A stretch of 64,000 bases of DNA from Streptomyces indicus (GCF_900100315.1 NZ_FNFF01000004.1:434001-498000); one strand, 5' to 3'; positions 54,128 through 63,389 are shown, numbered from the stretch's first letter. Program-made: numbers and translations. Notes: a model not told the origin generated them from the letters alone.

Positions 54128-54186
54128 TCACGTATCGCGGTCGCGGTCGCGTATCGCAGTCGAGCCGGTCACGTATCGCAGTCGAG
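54128..54186. repeat. Repeated 3' end of the metallopeptidase-like gene
   Basis: TCACGTATCGCAGTCGAG at 54169 holds the stop codon and last codons. TCGCGTATCGCAGTCGAG at 54147 and TCACGTATCGCGGTCG at 54128 repeat it just past the gene, and the outer copy keeps the stop (TCA). Confidence 0.85.
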
Positions 54187-55056
54187 GACCGACCGGCACA
54201 GCGTGCAGCGCGCCCGCACCCGCCCGCGCACCGGCACCCTGATCCGCTGCCGGCAGGTGGGGCAGGGGAACGACACCTTGAGCGTGCTCCCCGCGTCGAA
54301 GGTGTACGGGCCGCCGCAGGCGCCGCCCGCGCCGTGGTCCTGGGCGTGGCGCCGGTCCTTGGCGTAGCGCCGCCGGCCCGCCCAGCCGGCCGCCGTCAGC
54401 GGGGGCTGCCGCTCGTCCTGGCGGGCCAGTTGCAGCCCCTTCGTATACGCCGTGTACGCCTGCGGGCTGGTGAACCAGACGGCCGGGTCCTCGCCGAACG
54501 CGAGGGCCCGCTTGGCGAGTACGTAGCCGAACTCCTCGGGCGTGAGATAGCCGAGCTTCTGCGAACTCGTGCCGTCCTCGCGGAAGGCGTCGAGCAGCAG
54601 CCAGCCCGCGCCGAGGTAGGCGGTGGCGGTGTCCGTCAGGATCTCGTTGTCGCGCGTGCCGGGGAAGGACAGGCCGAGGCGGTGCAGGTAGACATGCATC
54701 ACCTCGTGCGCGAGCGCGGCGCCGATGTCGCGGCGGTGGGTGCGGAAGCGGTTGTTGAGCTCGATGAAGTACTCGGGCCCGGCGGCCAGTTCGACGCCCG
54801 CGGCGTGCTCCATGTCGCGGAAGGACACGATCATCCGGGCGTCCGGCAGTCGGAAGTGCTGCACCATCACGCGGGCCACCCGCTGCGCGCCCAGATGCAG
54901 GTCGTCGATGTCGCAGAACGCCACGTCGGCGGGGGCGACGCTGGTGCCGAAGGTGTGCACGGTGTCGTAGGAGAGCCGCTTGTAGAGCGCGGTGATCGCC
55001 GCACGCACCGTGTCCAGATGCGGGTAGCCGTGCTCCACGGGTCCGCCGTTCGCCAC
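54169..55056 (-). CDS. Zinc-metallopeptidase-like protein with C-terminal zinc ribbon
   Basis: A 295-residue protein. AALAHEVMHVYLHRLGL has an HExxH zinc motif (near residue 115), followed by DNEILTDTATAYLGAGWLLL, whose Glu/Asp could be the third ligand. A two-CxxC zinc ribbon closes the protein: FPCPTCRQRIRVPVRG and RCTLCRSVLDC. In between, PEEFGYVLAKRALAFGEDP and a short linker. Start GTG 55056 follows GAGGGGGT. It is cytoplasmic; no signal peptide. The family resembles hypothetical actinobacterial proteins with an HExxH helix; target unknown. The 3' end is repeated downstream. Confidence 0.7.
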   Translation of the reverse strand: MANGGPVEHGYPHLDTVRAAITALYKRLSYDTVHTFGTSVAPADVAFCDIDDLHLGAQRVARVMVQHFRLPDARMIVSFRDMEHAAGVELAAGPEYFIELNNRFRTHRRDIGAALAHEVMHVYLHRLGLSFPGTRDNEILTDTATAYLGAGWLLLDAFREDGTSSQKLGYLTPEEFGYVLAKRALAFGEDPAVWFTSPQAYTAYTKGLQLARQDERQPPLTAAGWAGRRRYAKDRRHAQDHGAGGACGGPYTFDAGSTLKVSFPCPTCRQRIRVPVRGRVRARCTLCRSVLDCDT

Positions 55057-55477
55057 GCCCGCACCCCCTCGCGTCGTCGGTTTTCCACTGTAAGGCGCGG
55101 ATCGGCCCGGGCAGGGGGGCGCGTTCCGCCGGGATCGTGGGCGGCAGATGAGGGTGCTTCTCGTCCTGCGCTCGGGCCGATCCACCCCGGCCGTCCGGCC
55201 GATCCAAGGGGGAGCTGCCGGACCAACCCCCGGCCGTCCGGCCGACCCGCCCCCGGCCGTCCGGCCGATCCGCAGCCCTCGCGAGGGGGGCCGGATGCCC
55301 GAGGACGAGGGGACCCCGTGCGGCGTAGCGTCATCACCGGCATCGCAGGGCCGGACCAGCGCCGCTCCGGCCCTGCGGCCTCCTCTCCACGGGCCCGCCC
55401 CCGGTTGCGCACCGCGCGGGGCGCCGGTCCCATGGAAGGCACAGGTCAGGGACCCGGCGGGCAGGGCGGCGGCGCAT
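55057..55477. other. Gene-free 421-bp region between divergent genes
   Basis: It holds the promoters of the metallopeptidase-like gene and the two-component operon, and three copies of a 21-base repeat (55185-55271). An open plus-strand frame runs from 55148 into the response regulator, but its Pro/Arg-rich content and the repeats argue against coding. No other feature was recognised. Confidence 0.5.
55185..55271. repeat. 21-bp repeat, three copies, before the response-regulator gene
   Basis: Copies at 55185-55205, 55228-55248 and 55251-55271 share CCCCGGCCGTCCGGCCGA; the first and third are identical over all 21 bases. The centre CCGGCCGTCCGGCCG can also fold on itself. Confidence 0.8.
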
Positions 55478-56137
55478 ATGGCGATCACGGTGGTCATCGC
55501 GGACGACCAGGAGATGGTCCGCACCGGCTTCCGGATGATCCTGGAGAGCCAGTCCGACATCGAGGTCGTCGAGGACGTCGTCGACGGCGAGGCCGCGCTC
55601 GACGCCGTCCGCCGGCACGATCCCGACGTGCTCCTGCTCGACATCCGGATGCCCAAGCTCGACGGCCTCGAAGTGACCCGGCGCCTGTCGGCCACCGGCA
55701 CCGAGCGCCCCCGTATCGTCATCGTCACCACCTTCGACCTCGACGAATACGTGCACTCCGCACTGCACGGCGGAGCCAGCGGCTTCCTGCTCAAGGACGC
55801 GAGCCCCGCGATGCTCGTCGAGGCGGTACGCGCCGCGGCGGTCGGCGACTCCCTCGTCTCACCCGCCATCACCGTGCGGCTGCTGCGCGAGATGGCGCCG
55901 ATCGCCGCACGCCGCCAGGTCCGCGAGCCCGCCGAACCCCTCACGGACCGCGAGACCGAGGTGGTCCGCTGCCTGGCGCGCGGCATGACCAACGCCGAGA
56001 TCGCCTCCGCCCTGTTCGTGTCGCTCTCCACGGTCAAGACCCACCTGGCCAACGTGCAGACCAAGCTCGACGCCCGCAACCGCGTCGAGATCGCCGCATG
56101 GGCCTGGGAGAGCGGACTGGCCACCGGTACCCCGTGA
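55478..56137 (+). CDS. NarL/FixJ-family response regulator
   Basis: A 219-residue regulator. Receiver domain: VVIADDQEMVRTGFRMIL with acidic pocket Asp10-Asp11, phospho-acceptor Asp in VLLLDIRMPKLDGLE (near residue 54), Thr in VTTFD and Lys in LLKDASP. LuxR-type helix-turn-helix: LTDRETEVVRCLARGMTNAEI, ASALFVSLSTVKTHL. The start ATG at 55478 is chosen because the receiver domain starts there. The stop overlaps the kinase start by four bases (GTGA). Confidence 0.93.
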   Translation: MAITVVIADDQEMVRTGFRMILESQSDIEVVEDVVDGEAALDAVRRHDPDVLLLDIRMPKLDGLEVTRRLSATGTERPRIVIVTTFDLDEYVHSALHGGASGFLLKDASPAMLVEAVRAAAVGDSLVSPAITVRLLREMAPIAARRQVREPAEPLTDRETEVVRCLARGMTNAEIASALFVSLSTVKTHLANVQTKLDARNRVEIAAWAWESGLATGTP

Positions 56138-57291
56138 GCCGGCTGTTCGCCTGGTTCCGGCGCGGCCGCGCGCGGACCGCCGCCGCGAAGGTCCTGTTCG
56201 CCGCCGTCCTGATCGCCCTCGTCGCCTTCGAGGGCGTGGCGCTCGCCCGCCAGCCCACCGTCCCGCACGCCCTGGTCGTCTTCTCCGGCGTCTTCGTCTG
56301 CCTGTGCGCCGTGCCCTGGTCGGGGGTGCCGCTCCAGGCCCGCGCGTGGCCCGCGGCCGCCGTGTCCTGGGCCGTGTCCCTGCTCCTCTTCACCGGCGAC
56401 CACCCGCTGAAGGTCTGGGGCCTGGCCGAGGCCATCGCGCTCCTGCTCCTGCTCAGCGCCGTCCTCCAGCGCGCCCCGACCCGCGCCGCCGCCGTCCTCG
56501 GCCCGCTGCTCGGCCTCGCGACGATGGCCGCTCCGGTACGCGACGAGCAACCCGGCCGCTTCACCACCCTGTTCGCGGTCCTGACCGTCGTGGTCGCCGC
56601 GTACTCGCTGCTGCTGCGCGCCCAGTCCGTGCAGCGCACCCGCGACCTGCAGGCGGTCCGCGCCGCCGAGCGCATCGAACTCGCCCGCGAACTGCACGAC
56701 TTGGTCGCCCACCACGTCACCGGCATCGTCGTGCAGGCCGGCGCGGCCCGCTTCACGGCCGCCTCCGCCGAACAGGCCGCGGACACCTTCGCGCGGATCG
56801 AGAAGGCGGGCGAGGAAGCACTGGGTGCCATGCGCCGCCTGGTCAGGGTCCTGCGCGAAGGCGCCGCGGAGACCGCCCCGGCCGCGGGCCTCACCGACCT
56901 GCGCGAGATGACGGAACGCTTCTCGGCGAGCGGCCCGCCCGCGATCCTCTACGTCGAACCCGGCCTGGACGAGGACCTCCCCGCCGACCTCGCGGCCGCC
57001 GCCCACCGCATCGTCCGCGAAGGCCTCACCAACATCCGCAAGCACGCGGCGGACGCCACGGCGGTCCGCGTCGGTCTGCGCACCGTCCGCGGCCCGTCGG
57101 GCGCCCGCTCCCTGGAGATCCGCGTCGCCGACGACGGCACCGAGCCCGCCCCGCTCGACGAGCAGGCCCGCGGCGGCGGCTTCGGCCTCGCGGGCCTCAC
57201 CGAACGCGTCACGGCCCTCGGCGGCGAACTGACCGCGGGACCGAGCGCGGAGGGCGGGTGGGAGGTGCGGGCCGTGCTGCCGTACGAGTGA
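56134..57291 (+). CDS. Sensor histidine kinase (HisKA_3 type)
   Basis: A 385-residue kinase. Five or so hydrophobic helices in residues 15-165 form a membrane sensor with hardly any outside loop. The phospho-acceptor is in ERIELARELHDLVAHHVTGI (His near residue 195), then the ATPase: REGLTNIRKHA (N box), VADDGTEP (G1) and GGGFGLAGLTERV (G2). Start GTG 56134 overlaps the response regulator stop. It belongs to the NarL-type two-component group; the signal is unknown. Confidence 0.92.
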   Translation: MSRLFAWFRRGRARTAAAKVLFAAVLIALVAFEGVALARQPTVPHALVVFSGVFVCLCAVPWSGVPLQARAWPAAAVSWAVSLLLFTGDHPLKVWGLAEAIALLLLLSAVLQRAPTRAAAVLGPLLGLATMAAPVRDEQPGRFTTLFAVLTVVVAAYSLLLRAQSVQRTRDLQAVRAAERIELARELHDLVAHHVTGIVVQAGAARFTAASAEQAADTFARIEKAGEEALGAMRRLVRVLREGAAETAPAAGLTDLREMTERFSASGPPAILYVEPGLDEDLPADLAAAAHRIVREGLTNIRKHAADATAVRVGLRTVRGPSGARSLEIRVADDGTEPAPLDEQARGGGFGLAGLTERVTALGGELTAGPSAEGGWEVRAVLPYE

Positions 57292-57305
57292 GGCGGACGT
57301 GGCGC

Positions 57306-57335
57306 TTACGGGTGCTGCGGTTACGGGTGCCGCGG
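57306..57335. repeat. 15-bp tandem duplication spanning the beta-galactosidase stop codon
   Basis: TTACGGGTGCTGCGG (57306) is followed directly by TTACGGGTGCCGCGG (57321), differing at one base. Each TTA is a TAA stop on the minus strand; the second unit is the real gene end, and the first gives an in-frame second stop five codons later. Confidence 0.9.
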
Positions 57336-59111
57336 GTCGGCGCTCAAACGTACGGTCCGCTCCGTCGCCGCCCCCTCCAGCTCGAGCACCCACACCTCAT
57401 TGGCCCCTTCCCGCAGCACCGGCCCGGGCACGGACAGCGCGTGCTGCGGGCCCGCCGACCAGTAGCGGCCCAGGTTGAAGCCGTTGACCCACACGAACCC
57501 CCGTGTCCAGCCGGGCAGTTCGAGCCAGGCGTCGCCCGCGCCGCTCACCTCCACCGTGCCGACGTAGAGGCCGGTGGGTGCTTCCGGCGCGGTCAGGGGC
57601 AGGGCGCCGAGGCCCGCGTCGAAGGCGTCGAGGCGCAGGCCGCGGGCCGCGATGCCGTGCAGGTACTGCCGCTCGTGCCGGATGCCGGCGGTCAGGCCCT
57701 TCGGTTCGCCCACGCGCGGGCCGTAGTTGACCCGGCCGAGCGACTCCACCCACAGCTCCACCACCGCCGGGCCCGGCACCGGCTCGTCCAGGGTGGGTGA
57801 CGACTCGGTCAGGATGCCGGCGCGCTTTCCGTCGACGTGGGCCACGGCCCGGTCGCGCAGGCCGGGGACGTGCAGCGGGTAGGGCTCGCGCGGGCCCGGG
57901 ACCTCGACGCGGTAGCGGACCAGGCCGCGGTCCACGTCCAGGTCCTCGAAGGTGGGCGGTGCGCCGGTGACGGTCTCCGGGCCGCCGAGGTGGTCGAGGA
58001 CCGCGTCGAGGGAGGCCCAGGTGTCGAGCGCCGCCTGCGCCGGGGCCGCCAACCGGTCCGGCTGCGGCGGGAGTTCGGGCAGCGGGCCGTCCGCGTATGC
58101 CGCGAGTACCTCGCGGAACGCCCAGAACTTCGCGGTCGGGCGGCCCTGTTCGTCGATCGGGGCGTCGTAGTCGTACGAGGTCACATCCGGCTGGAGCGCG
58201 CCCTCGTGCAGCTCGCCGCCGCGGTTGGCGCCCGCCCAGCCGGCGAAGCTGGTGCCGCCGTGCGCCATGTACAGGTTCACCGAGGCGCCGCACTCCAGGA
58301 TCTCGCGCAGCGTGGCCGCCGCGTCCTCGGGGGAGCGCGCGGCCTCCTTGCCGCCCCAGTGCGAGAACCAGCCGCACCAGAACTCCATGCACATCAGCGG
58401 CCCGGCCGGCTGGTGGCGGCGCAGGGTGGCGAAGGCCGCCGTCGCGTCCGAGCCGAAGTTGACCGTGGCGAGCACGCCCGGCACCGAACCGCCGGTGAGC
58501 ATGTGGTCCTCGGGGCCGTCCGAGGTGAACAGCGGTACCTCGACGCCCAGGTCGCGCAGCACGTCCGTGAGATGGCGCAGATACGCGCGGTCGCTGCCGT
58601 ACGAGCCGTACTCGTTCTCCACCTGCACCATGACCACCGGGCCGCCGCGGTGCACCTGCCGCTCCACGACCTGCGGAAGCAGCTCGCTGAACCAGCTGTC
58701 CACGCGGCGCAGATACTCCGGGTCGCGGGTGCGGGCGCGCGGCCCGAGCGGTCCGGTCACCCAGTGCGGCAGCCCGCCGTTCTCCCACTCCGCGCAGATG
58801 TACGGGCCCGGCCGCACGACCGCCCACAGGCCGGCCCGCGCCGCCGCGTCCAGGAAGCGGCCCAGCGCGCCGAGGTCGTGGTAGGTGCCGGGGGCGGGCT
58901 CGTGCAGGTTCCACGGGACGTACGTCTCCACGCAGTTGAGGCCCATCGCGCGCAGCATCGCGAGCCGGTGGTCCCACTGCTCCTCATGGACCCGGAAGTA
59001 GTGCAGCGCGCCGGAGAGCAGCCGCACGGGCCGCCCGTCCAGCTCGAAATCCCGCTCCCCGATCCGGAACTCGCCCGTCTCCGGCCCCGTCCCCGTGCCC
59101 GATGTGCTCAT
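57321..59111 (-). CDS. GH35 beta-galactosidase
   Basis: A 596-residue family 35 glycoside hydrolase, retaining exo-beta-galactosidase. Catalytic acid/base: Glu in VMVQVENEYGSYGSD (near residue 163); nucleophile: Glu in LMCMEFWCGWFSHWGG (near 243). N-terminal LLSGALHYFRVHEEQW and CVETYVPWNLHEP, C-terminal galactose-binding-like domains ending in GWTRGFVWVNGFNLGRYW. No signal peptide, so it is intracellular and acts on imported galactosides. It is head-to-head with an AraC regulator, which probably controls it. Confidence 0.95.
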   Translation of the reverse strand: MSTSGTGTGPETGEFRIGERDFELDGRPVRLLSGALHYFRVHEEQWDHRLAMLRAMGLNCVETYVPWNLHEPAPGTYHDLGALGRFLDAAARAGLWAVVRPGPYICAEWENGGLPHWVTGPLGPRARTRDPEYLRRVDSWFSELLPQVVERQVHRGGPVVMVQVENEYGSYGSDRAYLRHLTDVLRDLGVEVPLFTSDGPEDHMLTGGSVPGVLATVNFGSDATAAFATLRRHQPAGPLMCMEFWCGWFSHWGGKEAARSPEDAAATLREILECGASVNLYMAHGGTSFAGWAGANRGGELHEGALQPDVTSYDYDAPIDEQGRPTAKFWAFREVLAAYADGPLPELPPQPDRLAAPAQAALDTWASLDAVLDHLGGPETVTGAPPTFEDLDVDRGLVRYRVEVPGPREPYPLHVPGLRDRAVAHVDGKRAGILTESSPTLDEPVPGPAVVELWVESLGRVNYGPRVGEPKGLTAGIRHERQYLHGIAARGLRLDAFDAGLGALPLTAPEAPTGLYVGTVEVSGAGDAWLELPGWTRGFVWVNGFNLGRYWSAGPQHALSVPGPVLREGANEVWVLELEGAATERTVRLSADPRHP

Positions 59112-59252
59112 GCCCGCCCCTCGATCTCTCCTGGTACGCGGCCAGATTCACCCCCTGGCGGGGTGCCGGTCCATGGACAAAGATCAGGTGTGCTTGCACG
59201 GAAAGCGAGCGCTGACGGGACACCGAAGCGGTGCGGAAGGGGGCAAAAGCCC

Positions 59253-60167
59253 ATGTATCACACGTGGATGCGGTACTTCACGCCCAGCCCCGTCCACCAC
59301 CGCCTCGGTCTGGTCTGCCTCGGCGTGGGCCTCCAGTACGGTGCGCTGCCGCCGGTCGGTCCGCGCACCCTCGACCACCACGTCGCCATGGTCATCTGCT
59401 CCGGCGGCGGCTGGTACCGGCTGCCCGACGGACGCCGGCTCACCATCACGGCGCCCGCCCTCGTCTGGCTGCTGCCCGGCGTGTCCCACGAGTACGGGCC
59501 CGACCCGGACACCGGCTGGGACGAGGCCTTCGTGGACTTCACGGGCCCCGCGACCACCACGTACACCGAACTCGGCTACATCGAACCCGACCGGCCCGTC
59601 GTCCCCCTCGGCGACAGCGCACCGGCCCGCGCCGTCGTCACCCGGATCGCGCGCGCCGCCCGGGTCGGCAACCCGCTCCTTGAGGTCGAGACCGGCGCCG
59701 CCGTGCACGAACTCCTCGTCGCCCTGCGCCGCTCGCGCGCCGACCTCGCGCCCGACGGCGACCCGGTGCTCGAAGCCCTCGCCCGCGACGCCTACCTGCC
59801 CCTGTCCGTGGCCGAACACGCGGCGCGCCTGGGCATGACCCCCACCGAACTGCGCACCGCCGTGCGCCGCGGCTCGGGGTGCAGCCCCAAGGACTACCTG
59901 CTGTCGATCCGCCTCGGCCGCGCCAAGGAGCTGCTCGCCGCGACCGAACTCCCGGTCGCCGCCGTCGCCCGCCGCGTCGGCTACGACGACCCGGCCTACT
60001 TCTCCCGCCTGTTCACCCGCCGGGTCGGCCTCGCCCCGGTCCGCTTCCGTGAGCAGCAGGCCCGTGCGGTGCCGGGCGGCTGGTCCCAGGAGATCCCGGA
60101 CCCGGACGATCCGCCGATGCTCCGGCCCGCCGAAGGCCACGAGGTGCGCGAGGCCGGCGTCAGGTGA
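59253..60167 (+). CDS. AraC-family transcriptional regulator
   Basis: A 304-residue AraC protein. Residues 1-150 are a cupin-type sugar-sensing domain (TLDHHVAMVICSGGGWYRLPDG, LTITAPALVWLLPGVSHEYGP in parts), then two helix-turn-helix units: LSVAEHAARLGMTPTELRTAV and LPVAAVARRVGYDDPAYFSR, with LFTRRVGLAPVRFRE. The ATG at 59253 follows GGAAGGGGGC. It is divergent from the GH35 gene and is its likely sugar-responsive activator. Confidence 0.9.
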   Translation: MYHTWMRYFTPSPVHHRLGLVCLGVGLQYGALPPVGPRTLDHHVAMVICSGGGWYRLPDGRRLTITAPALVWLLPGVSHEYGPDPDTGWDEAFVDFTGPATTTYTELGYIEPDRPVVPLGDSAPARAVVTRIARAARVGNPLLEVETGAAVHELLVALRRSRADLAPDGDPVLEALARDAYLPLSVAEHAARLGMTPTELRTAVRRGSGCSPKDYLLSIRLGRAKELLAATELPVAAVARRVGYDDPAYFSRLFTRRVGLAPVRFREQQARAVPGGWSQEIPDPDDPPMLRPAEGHEVREAGVR

Positions 60168-60310
60168 ACTCGCGCGGCTGCGCGGGCAGTTTCAGGTTCT
60201 CCCGCGCCGGTTCGCAGTCGTACTGCCCGGCGTCGAAGTGCAGCTCGGGCCGGTCCGGGTCGTACGCCGTGGAGGGCGGCGGAGGCGTACGGGCCGCGCG
60301 GCGGCACGGC
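60162..60310 (-). pseudogene. Possible gene fragment without a start codon
   Basis: Reading the minus strand, the frame ending at TGA 60162-60164 has strong Streptomyces codon bias over its last 35 or so codons (STAYDPDRPELHFDAGQY, then DCEPARENLKLPAQPREFT). No ATG, GTG or TTG precedes it before an in-frame stop inside the chorismate mutase gene. It could be the remnant of a longer gene. I do not recognise the family. Confidence 0.3.
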
Positions 60311-60337
60311 GGTCCGGAGGCGGCCGGGCGCAGGGAG

Positions 60338-60685
60338 CTACGCGGCGGGGGAGGCGCCGTCGCCGTTCAGGCGGCCGTCGGCGATCTGCTCGTGGTGGCG
60401 GATGACCTCGCTGATGATGAAGTTCAGGAGCTTCTCCGCGAATGCCGGGTCCAGCTTCGCGCTCTCCGCGAGCCCGCGCAGGCGCGCGATCTGCTGCGCC
60501 TCGCGCGCCGGGTCCGCCGGCGGCAGCTGGTGGGCGGCCTTGAGGTGGCCGACCTGCTGGGTGCACTTGAAGCGCTCGGCGAGCATGTGGACGACGGCCG
60601 CGTCGATGTTGTCGATGCTGTCCCGCAGCCGCCCCAGCTCGGCGAGGACCTGCGGGTCGGTGGTGGAGTTGTCACGCGTGGTCAT
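60338..60685 (-). CDS. Chorismate mutase (AroQ type)
   Basis: A 115-residue all-helical AroQ-fold chorismate mutase, which converts chorismate to prephenate for phenylalanine and tyrosine. Typical layout: LGRLRDSIDNIDAAVVHMLAERFKC with the helix-1 Arg, VGHLKAAHQLPPADPAREAQQ with Lys and Arg near residue 60, and FAEKLLNFIISEVIRHHEQI at the end. The start ATG at 60685 gives the normal length; the frame is open upstream, but with non-conserved sequence. Single gene. Confidence 0.88.
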   Translation of the reverse strand: MTTRDNSTTDPQVLAELGRLRDSIDNIDAAVVHMLAERFKCTQQVGHLKAAHQLPPADPAREAQQIARLRGLAESAKLDPAFAEKLLNFIISEVIRHHEQIADGRLNGDGASPAA

Positions 60686-60893
60686 GGCAGCTGAGCCTAC
60701 GTCCCGCCCGGCCCCGCCCGCGCGGACGACCGCTTCCTGGACGGGACCGGCGACGGCCTGCCCGCCCCGGACCGCACCCCGGGCCACCCCGACCTGCCCC
60801 ACCCGGCCCCGCCCACCAGCAGGACCACCCCCTTCCGGGCACCCGCAGCCACCCCCTCTGTGCCCGGATCAAGACATCGGGCAGCATGTCCCC

Positions 60894-63389
60894 ATGTCCG
60901 TACTGACGCGCGACGAAGCGCAGACCCGAGCCCGACTCCTCGACGTGCAGCGATACGAGGTCGACCTGGACCTCACCCGCGGCGAGGAGACCTTCGACGC
61001 CCGTACCGTGATCCGCTTCACCGCCCGCGAGGCCGGTGACACCTTCGTCGACCTCAAGGCCGCCACGCTGCGCGCGGCAGCCCTGGACGGACAGCCCCTC
61101 GACCCCGAGACGTACGCCGACGGCCGCCTGCCCCTCAAGCACCTCACCGCCGGCGAGCACGAGCTCACCGTCGACGCCGAGATGCGCTACTCGCACACCG
61201 GCGAGGGCATGCACCGCTTCACCGACCCCGCCGACGGCGAGACCTACCTCTACACCCAGCTCGGCATGGACTACGCCCCGCTGGTGTTCGCCGCCTTCGA
61301 CCAGCCCGACCTCAAGGCCGTCTTCGCGTTCACCGTCACCGCCCCCGAGGGCTGGACCGTGCTCGGCAACGGCATCGCCGAGCACCAGGGCGCGGGCCGC
61401 TGGACCGTCGCCGACACCCCGCCCATCTCCACCTACCTCGCCGCGCTCGCCGCGGGCCCGTACCACTCGGTGACCACCGAGCACCGCGGCCTGCCCTTCG
61501 GCATCCACTGCCGCCGCTCCCTCGCGCCCCACCTCGACGTGGACGCCGACGAGATCCTCGACGCCACGAAGGCGCTCTTCGACCGCTACCACGAGAAGTT
61601 CGAGGAGCCCTACCCCTTCGACTCCTACGACCAGGCCTTCGTCCCGGAGTTCAACTGGGGCGCGATGGAGAACCCCGGACTCGTCACCTTCCGCGACGAG
61701 TTCATCTACCGCTCCGCCGTCACCGACACCGAGCGCCAGACCCGCATCATGGTCATCGCCCACGAGATGGCCCACATGTGGTTCGGCGACCTCGTCACGC
61801 TGCGCTGGTGGGACGACATCTGGCTGAACGAGTCCTTCGCCGAGTACATGGGCTACCAGACCACCGCCGAGGTCACCCGCTTCCCCGACACCTGGACCGA
61901 CTTCGGGATCGCCCGCAAGACCTGGGGCTACGACAGCGACCAGCGGCCCAGCACCCACCCGGTCGCGCCGAAGCCGGAGCTCGTCCCCGACACCGGCGCC
62001 GCCCAGGCCAACTTCGACGGCATCTCGTACGCGAAGGGCGCATCGGCCCTGCGCCAGCTCGTCGCCTGGCTCGGCGACAAGGACTTCTCCGCGGGCATCA
62101 ACGCCCACTTCGCCCGCCACAAGTTCGGCAACGCCACCCTCGCCGACTTCATCGACAACCTCGCCTCCGCCACCGACCGCGACGTCCACGAGTGGGCCCG
62201 CGTCTGGCTCGGCACCACCGGAGTCGACAAGCTCACCCCGGCCGTCACGGAGGCCGGCACCTCCTGGCAGCTCACCGTCACCCGCGACGGCAGCCGCCCG
62301 CACCGCGTGAGCGTCGCCGCGTACGACCGCGATCTGCACGACGGCAGCGCGTTCGTGCTGCGTGAGCGCTTCGACGTCGACATCGCCGCCGACGAGACGG
62401 AGACCACGCGCCCCGGCCGCCGCCCCGCGCTCGTCGTCCTCAACGACCAGGACCTCACGTACGCCAAGGTCCGCCTCGACGAGCAGTCGCTGCGGAGCGC
62501 CCTCCAGTCGGTCTCCGCCATCCCCGACCCGCTCAACCGCACCGTCGTGTGGAACACCCTGCGCGACATGGTCCGCGACGGCGAACTCGCCCCGGCCGCC
62601 TACCTGGAGACCGCCCGCGCCCACCTCCCCCAGGAGAGCGACCTCGCCATCGTCCAGGGCGTCCTCGCGTTCGCCGGCGCCCACATCGCCGACCACTACG
62701 TCGACCCGGCCGACCGCCCCGCCGCCCTGAGCCTGCTGTCCGACCTGTGCGAGGACATCATCCGGCTCACCGAGGACGGCTCGGCGCCGGGCGCCCGCCT
62801 GACCGCCGTACGCCACTTCATCGACCACGCCCAGCGCGCGGACGTCATCCGCGCCTGGTTCGACGAGGGCACCGTCCCCGGCGGCCCCGAACTCGACCCC
62901 GAGCTGCGCTGGCGCCTGCTCACCCGCCTCGCCGTGCTCGGCGCCGTGGACGACGCCGTCATCGAGGCCGAGCTCCTGCACGACCCGAGCGCCACCGGCC
63001 AGGAAGGCGCGGCCCGCTGCCGTGCCGCGCTGCCCGACCCGGCCGCGAAGGAAGCCGCCTGGCAGGCCATGTTCGGCGGCGCCGACGAGCTCTCCAACTA
63101 CCTGTTCACCGCCACCGCCCAGGGCTTCTGGCAGCCCGAACAGCTCGACCTCGTCCGCCCGTACGTCACCCGCTTCTTCACCGACGCGCCCGCCACCGCC
63201 CACCGCCGCGGCCCCGCCATGGCCGACGGCATCGGCCGCCACGCGGTGCCGGCCCTCGTGGTCGAGCGCGCCACCCTCGAACTGGGGGAGCGGTGCCTGG
63301 CCGAGGCGGAGGTCCCGCCGCCGCTGCGCCGCCGCCTGGCCGACCACATGGACGACCTGGCGCGGGCGCTGCGGGTGCGAGGAGTCTGA
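60894..63389 (+). CDS. pepN: Aminopeptidase N (M1 family)
   Basis: An 831-residue M1 metallo-aminopeptidase, cytoplasmic, that removes N-terminal amino acids. The exopeptidase motif is GAMENPG (residues about 257-263); the zinc site is VIAHEMAHMWFGD with the third ligand in LNESFAEYMGY (about 290-325). Order and length agree with actinobacterial PepN. The C-terminal ERAP-like helical domain fills residues 520-831. The ATG at 60894 gives MSVLTRDEAQTRARLL, the usual N-terminus. A strong terminator follows at 63421. Confidence 0.95.
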   Translation: MSVLTRDEAQTRARLLDVQRYEVDLDLTRGEETFDARTVIRFTAREAGDTFVDLKAATLRAAALDGQPLDPETYADGRLPLKHLTAGEHELTVDAEMRYSHTGEGMHRFTDPADGETYLYTQLGMDYAPLVFAAFDQPDLKAVFAFTVTAPEGWTVLGNGIAEHQGAGRWTVADTPPISTYLAALAAGPYHSVTTEHRGLPFGIHCRRSLAPHLDVDADEILDATKALFDRYHEKFEEPYPFDSYDQAFVPEFNWGAMENPGLVTFRDEFIYRSAVTDTERQTRIMVIAHEMAHMWFGDLVTLRWWDDIWLNESFAEYMGYQTTAEVTRFPDTWTDFGIARKTWGYDSDQRPSTHPVAPKPELVPDTGAAQANFDGISYAKGASALRQLVAWLGDKDFSAGINAHFARHKFGNATLADFIDNLASATDRDVHEWARVWLGTTGVDKLTPAVTEAGTSWQLTVTRDGSRPHRVSVAAYDRDLHDGSAFVLRERFDVDIAADETETTRPGRRPALVVLNDQDLTYAKVRLDEQSLRSALQSVSAIPDPLNRTVVWNTLRDMVRDGELAPAAYLETARAHLPQESDLAIVQGVLAFAGAHIADHYVDPADRPAALSLLSDLCEDIIRLTEDGSAPGARLTAVRHFIDHAQRADVIRAWFDEGTVPGGPELDPELRWRLLTRLAVLGAVDDAVIEAELLHDPSATGQEGAARCRAALPDPAAKEAAWQAMFGGADELSNYLFTATAQGFWQPEQLDLVRPYVTRFFTDAPATAHRRGPAMADGIGRHAVPALVVERATLELGERCLAEAEVPPPLRRRLADHMDDLARALRVRGV

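Noticed and set aside
55148..55477. N-terminal extension of the response regulator
   Set aside because: The frame is open, but the segment is Pro/Arg-rich, contains DNA repeats and precedes a complete receiver domain that starts at 55478.
54169..57393. Minus-strand open frame of over 1000 codons across the two-component operon
   Set aside because: The part opposite the response regulator and kinase is an antisense shadow. Only the 54169-55056 portion has domain motifs and a ribosome site.
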